This document shows, piece after piece, positions 14,467 to 16,402 of a stretch of DNA of 16,402 nt. Source of the DNA: Candidatus Methanogaster sp. UBA203 (GTDB taxonomy: Archaea; Halobacteriota; Methanosarcinia; Methanosarcinales; Methanogasteraceae); the NCBI GenBank assembly GCA_002503595.1, contig DASC01000206.1, forward strand, positions 1 through 16,402, in the 5' to 3' direction. A program made the position numbers and the translations under genes. The stretch's first letter is position 1. Every line of letters starts with the position of its first letter. A model generated the notes under the pieces. It searched no databases and was not told the DNA's origin. It saw only the letters and a program-made list of their open reading frames with translations.

Positions 14467-14963
14467 GATCTCATTCCCTCAAGAAGTTTGCCTGCCTTCG
14501 ATTCGTACTCCACGATGCAAGCGGACGCCCGGATGGCAAGATCCAGTCTGGTTTCGGGAGAAACACCGCCCGTATCGCGAATCTCTTCGATCACACCGTC
14601 GTACTGATCCGGATCGGTTACAGCAGCGACGTTCCTGAAATTCTTTATCGCCGATTTCAGTAGCGCGACGCCACCGATATCCATACTCTCAATCGAGCTC
14701 ATCGGGATCAGGTTCACGACAACGATTCCGATCTCTCCGGTCGCGATTGCAGCGTGAACTTCCGGATGGAGCGTCTTTATCCTGCCACCAAGCATCTCAG
14801 AAAACCCTGTCAACTCAGATACGTGGCTTACAGGGATCCCGTTTCGTAAGATCTCTCTTGCAGTCCCTTCTGTTGCGATTATCTCTATTCCAAGATCGGA
14901 TAGATCATTTGCGAACTTTTCCAGGTCTCTTTTGTCAGATACGCTTATCAGGGCTTTTTTCAT
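14463..14963 (-). CDS. purH: Stand-alone IMP cyclohydrolase domain (PurH N-terminal type)
   Basis: This domain closes FAICAR to IMP, the last step of purine synthesis. The 166-residue product matches only the N-terminal, MGS-like half of PurH: ALISVSDK (4-11), ATEGTA (30-35), GRIKTLHPEVH (60-70), MDIGG (94-98) and KSAIKNF (103-109). The formyltransferase half is absent, as in archaea where PurP makes FAICAR. The loop after TLHP is shorter than in bacterial PurH. Of four catalytic residues recalled for the vertebrate enzyme, the two lysines (K63, K107) and Asp (D95) are present, but Tyr in NLYPF is Ile (NLIPM, I86). The start at 14963 fits homology; an ATG at 14978 is also in frame. It is the fourth gene of a minus-strand operon. 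Confidence 0.85.
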   Translation of the reverse strand: MKKALISVSDKRDLEKFANDLSDLGIEIIATEGTAREILRNGIPVSHVSELTGFSEMLGGRIKTLHPEVHAAIATGEIGIVVVNLIPMSSIESMDIGGVALLKSAIKNFRNVAAVTDPDQYDGVIEEIRDTGGVSPETRLDLAIRASACIVEYESKAGKLLEGMRS

Positions 14964-14989
14964 TCCAATTCCCCACATCTTAGATATCT

Positions 14990-15130
14990 CTACATCTTTT
15001 CCATGATTTCAAGGAATTCTTTATCTTCTTCGAGAATTTCGTCGATCTCTTTCAGTGCTACCTTTTTGGGTACCTTTATCGATTTTAGATCTCCGTCTTC
15101 GGTCAACACGAATCTGTTAAACGTTTCCAT
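14990..15130 (-). CDS. 46-residue hypothetical protein
   Basis: A short frame with a strong AGGAGG (15138-15143 read on the minus strand) seven bases before its ATG. The product begins METFNRFVLTEDGDLKSIKV, then has a charged, helix-prone tail rich in Glu and Lys (residues 21-46). It lies 19 bases after the end of the restored Fic/Doc frame and 11 bases before the possible upstream start of the IMP cyclohydrolase gene, so it is part of the operon. Its size, charge and position would suit an antitoxin for the Fic/Doc protein, but Doc antitoxins normally precede the toxin and no Phd or Fic-inhibitor motif is seen. Family unknown. Confidence 0.6.
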   Translation of the reverse strand: METFNRFVLTEDGDLKSIKVPKKVALKEIDEILEEDKEFLEIMEKM

Positions 15131-15149
15131 GTTCAATCCTCCTGTATCT

Positions 15150-15499
15150 TCATTCAATTAATTCGTGGTACGCGATCTCGTCGTTGGCTACCTTAAGTGA
15201 TATATAGACCAAACCACCCGAACGGCGTATTGAGTTTGAAGTTGTTCTGCTTCAGAAATAATTTCATGGTTTCGGTGGCGGTTCTCTTATTCCCATCGAC
15301 GAATGGATGACCTCGAATAATTTCATACCATAAAATTGCTGAGATGGTTGCGATCTGTTGTCTGTAATCCTTCTTTTGGATTTTCGACTCTATTTTTGCG
15401 ATAAGAAACTCTATAGTACATCGATTCAAAATTGATCCACCCAGTCTCTTGTTTATTGCTATTCGCGTCATCAGAAGTTGGTATTATAATTTCAGTCAT
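15150..15499 (-). pseudogene. doc: Fic/Doc family gene with frameshifts at both ends
   Basis: The central frame (15471-15193, 92 codons) carries the Fic/Doc signature HPFVDGNKRTA; the GNKR form is nearer to Doc kinases, which phosphorylate EF-Tu, than to AMPylating Fic enzymes with GNGR. The open frame is shorter than the family. Upstream, an ATG at 15497-15499 overlaps the kinase stop by ATGA and reads MTEIIIPTS in a frame one base off. Downstream, a one-base shift at about 15197 past LYI restores LKVANDEIAYHELIE, the usual C-terminal helix, ending at 15150. So the ancestral gene spans 15150-15499 with two disruptions. The central 92-residue protein could still be made from the ATG at 15471. 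Sequencing errors are the main alternative. Confidence 0.65.
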
Positions 15500-16062
15500 C
15501 TTTCCTTTGTACCCTGCTTGGCTTTACCGATCATGAACTCCACTTCCCTCCGGAACCGTCTGAGTGAGCCAGTATTCCTGATGACCTGATCCGCAGATGC
15601 GATCGCTTCAACGATGCCCCACCGCATCTCGCGCTCGTCCCGCGCCTTTAATGATTCCATGCTTGTGATGGCATCGGATCGTTTTCTGCCACTGATCCGT
15701 TTCAGGCGCGTATCGATCGGCGTATCGATTGCTATCAGCATAAAATCATCTCCGAACTCGCATCTGAAGCGATCCACCTCGATAAGTCCCCTGACCCCGT
15801 CGATCACCACAGTATCAGCCGTTCCATAGAGTTTGCGGATCGCTGGTACGCACCGCTTTGCAATCGCATCCATCCCTTCTGCTGCTCTTAACTGGTCAGC
15901 AAGCCCGCCAATATTCGCGTCAATCGGGTCAAGCCCGCGTCTCTCTGCTTCTGCCCGCACGGCGTCACCCATCACGATCACAGGAATGCCGCGCCTCTGC
16001 GCCACTCTTGCCGCTTCCGACTTTCCTGATGCGGGCATGCCCACGAACGCGATGATTCGCAT
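15496..16062 (-). CDS. UPF0200 family P-loop nucleotide kinase-like protein
   Basis: The 188-residue protein has an early Walker A GMPASGKS (8-15) and the conserved MGDAVRAEAERRGL segment of archaeal UPF0200 (MJ1399-like) proteins, related to dephospho-CoA and adenylate kinases. Later landmarks are VVIDGVRGLIEVDRF and an arginine-rich lid-like segment (RLKRISGRKRSD). The substrate is not established for the family. It is the first gene of the minus-strand operon; its stop overlaps by ATGA with the ancestral start of the Fic/Doc gene. No good Shine-Dalgarno sequence precedes the ATG, and the upstream 62 bases are shared with the divergent tRNA gene. Length and sequence look complete. Confidence 0.88.
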   Translation of the reverse strand: MRIIAFVGMPASGKSEAARVAQRRGIPVIVMGDAVRAEAERRGLDPIDANIGGLADQLRAAEGMDAIAKRCVPAIRKLYGTADTVVIDGVRGLIEVDRFRCEFGDDFMLIAIDTPIDTRLKRISGRKRSDAITSMESLKARDEREMRWGIVEAIASADQVIRNTGSLRRFRREVEFMIGKAKQGTKER

Positions 16063-16124
16063 GTCATAAATCTCATCTGGCGCAACCCTTAACTGTTGGG
16101 ATTGTGATCATAACATATTGTTGC

Positions 16125-16198
16125 GCCGCTGTGGCTTAGCTCGGTAAAGCGGCTGATTCGTAATCAGCAGATCGTGGGTTCGAATCCCACCGGCGGCT
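16125..16198 (+). tRNA. tRNA-Thr (anticodon CGT)
   Basis: A full cloverleaf is visible. The acceptor stem is GCCGCTG (16125-16131) with CGGCGGC (16191-16197), one T-G wobble. The D stem is GCTT/AAGC. The anticodon stem is GCTGA/TCAGC with loop TTCGTAA, anticodon CGT at 16159-16161, reading ACG. The T arm is GTGGG TTCGAAT CCCAC. The discriminator base is T, usual for archaeal tRNA-Thr. CCA is not encoded and there is no intron. Confidence 0.97.
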
Positions 16199-16309
16199 TT
16201 CATCAGTTAGAAAGAAAGAAGGGATCGGGGCTATAAGGGCAGATTATGTCGCTGAAGACTGGCAGGAAATATTCGTGTTTCATGAATATCATCCACTATT
16301 GGTAAACGG

Positions 16310-16371
16310 CACAATCAGAAAATCCAGTGAAATCGATATCCATAAATTTTACCGCAGAGCACGCGGAGAAT
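16310..16371 (-). repeat. Dispersed repeat, copy B (inverted relative to copy A at 27-89)
   Basis: The reverse complement of this segment matches 27-89 with few differences, described under copy A. It lies in non-coding DNA after the tRNA gene. The 111 bases between the tRNA and this repeat (16199-16309) show only a six-base-pair stem, ATATTC with GAATAT near 16269-16289, and no gene. Confidence 0.8.
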
Positions 16372-16402
16372 CGGATCGGTCTTAAAACTCTGCGCCCTCT
16401 GC

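Overview
The window looks like euryarchaeal chromosome, probably from a Methanomicrobia- or ANME-type organism. The evidence is an archaeal MCM helicase, an archaeal-type aspartate-semialdehyde dehydrogenase, a UPF0200 P-loop protein, a stand-alone PurH-type IMP cyclohydrolase domain, a tRNA-Thr without encoded CCA, TATA/BRE-like boxes about 28 bases before start codons, and a secreted protein with PKD and dockerin domains. The exact lineage cannot be fixed from the sequence. Base composition is mixed. Housekeeping genes are GC-rich (39 G/C of 60 at 541-600, 33 of 60 at 9841-9900), while accessory genes and the second intein are AT-richer (26 of 60 at 1561-1620, 22 of 60 at 7381-7440, 23 of 60 at 13441-13500; all counted by hand).

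Left third: a dispersed repeat (27-89) and three tandem hairpins (96-197) lie just beyond the 3' end of an MCM helicase gene on the minus strand (211-5946). Its 1911-residue product contains two large LAGLIDADG inteins of 667 and 550 residues in a 694-residue helicase. Both interrupt the ATPase core, and both appear to carry extra helix-turn-helix segments. The first lacks the usual block B histidine.

Middle: after a short divergent region holding a decayed PIN-domain (VapC-like) fragment come a secreted PKD/dockerin protein, an abutting MntA/HepT toxin-antitoxin pair, a 59-residue 2[4Fe-4S] ferredoxin with a 12-bp dyad in its leader, aspartate-semialdehyde dehydrogenase, and a small DUF2283 protein. 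A roughly 100-bp copy of the 3' end of asd sits beyond the DUF2283 gene, so that gene lies between direct repeats. A membrane protein of the LPG-synthase-TM/UPF0104 family follows.

Right third: an AT-rich two-gene unit (11662-14291) encodes a P-loop ATPase with a C-terminal winged-helix-like region, then, overlapping by ATGA, a protein with a P-loop-like N-terminal domain lacking Walker A and six TPRs. Together they have the layout of a STAND NTPase split in two. This is the best candidate in the window for an undescribed signalling or defence system. Converging on it is a compact minus-strand operon: UPF0200 protein, a frameshifted Fic/Doc gene, a 46-residue protein, an IMP cyclohydrolase domain, and a wrecked MinD/Mrp-type ATPase start. 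A tRNA-Thr(CGT) diverges from this operon, and the window closes with an inverted copy of the repeat that opens it.

Toxin-antitoxin-type genes recur (PIN remnant, MntA/HepT, Fic/Doc, possibly DUF2283), several of them decayed. This marks the segment between the core genes as an accessory zone with turnover.
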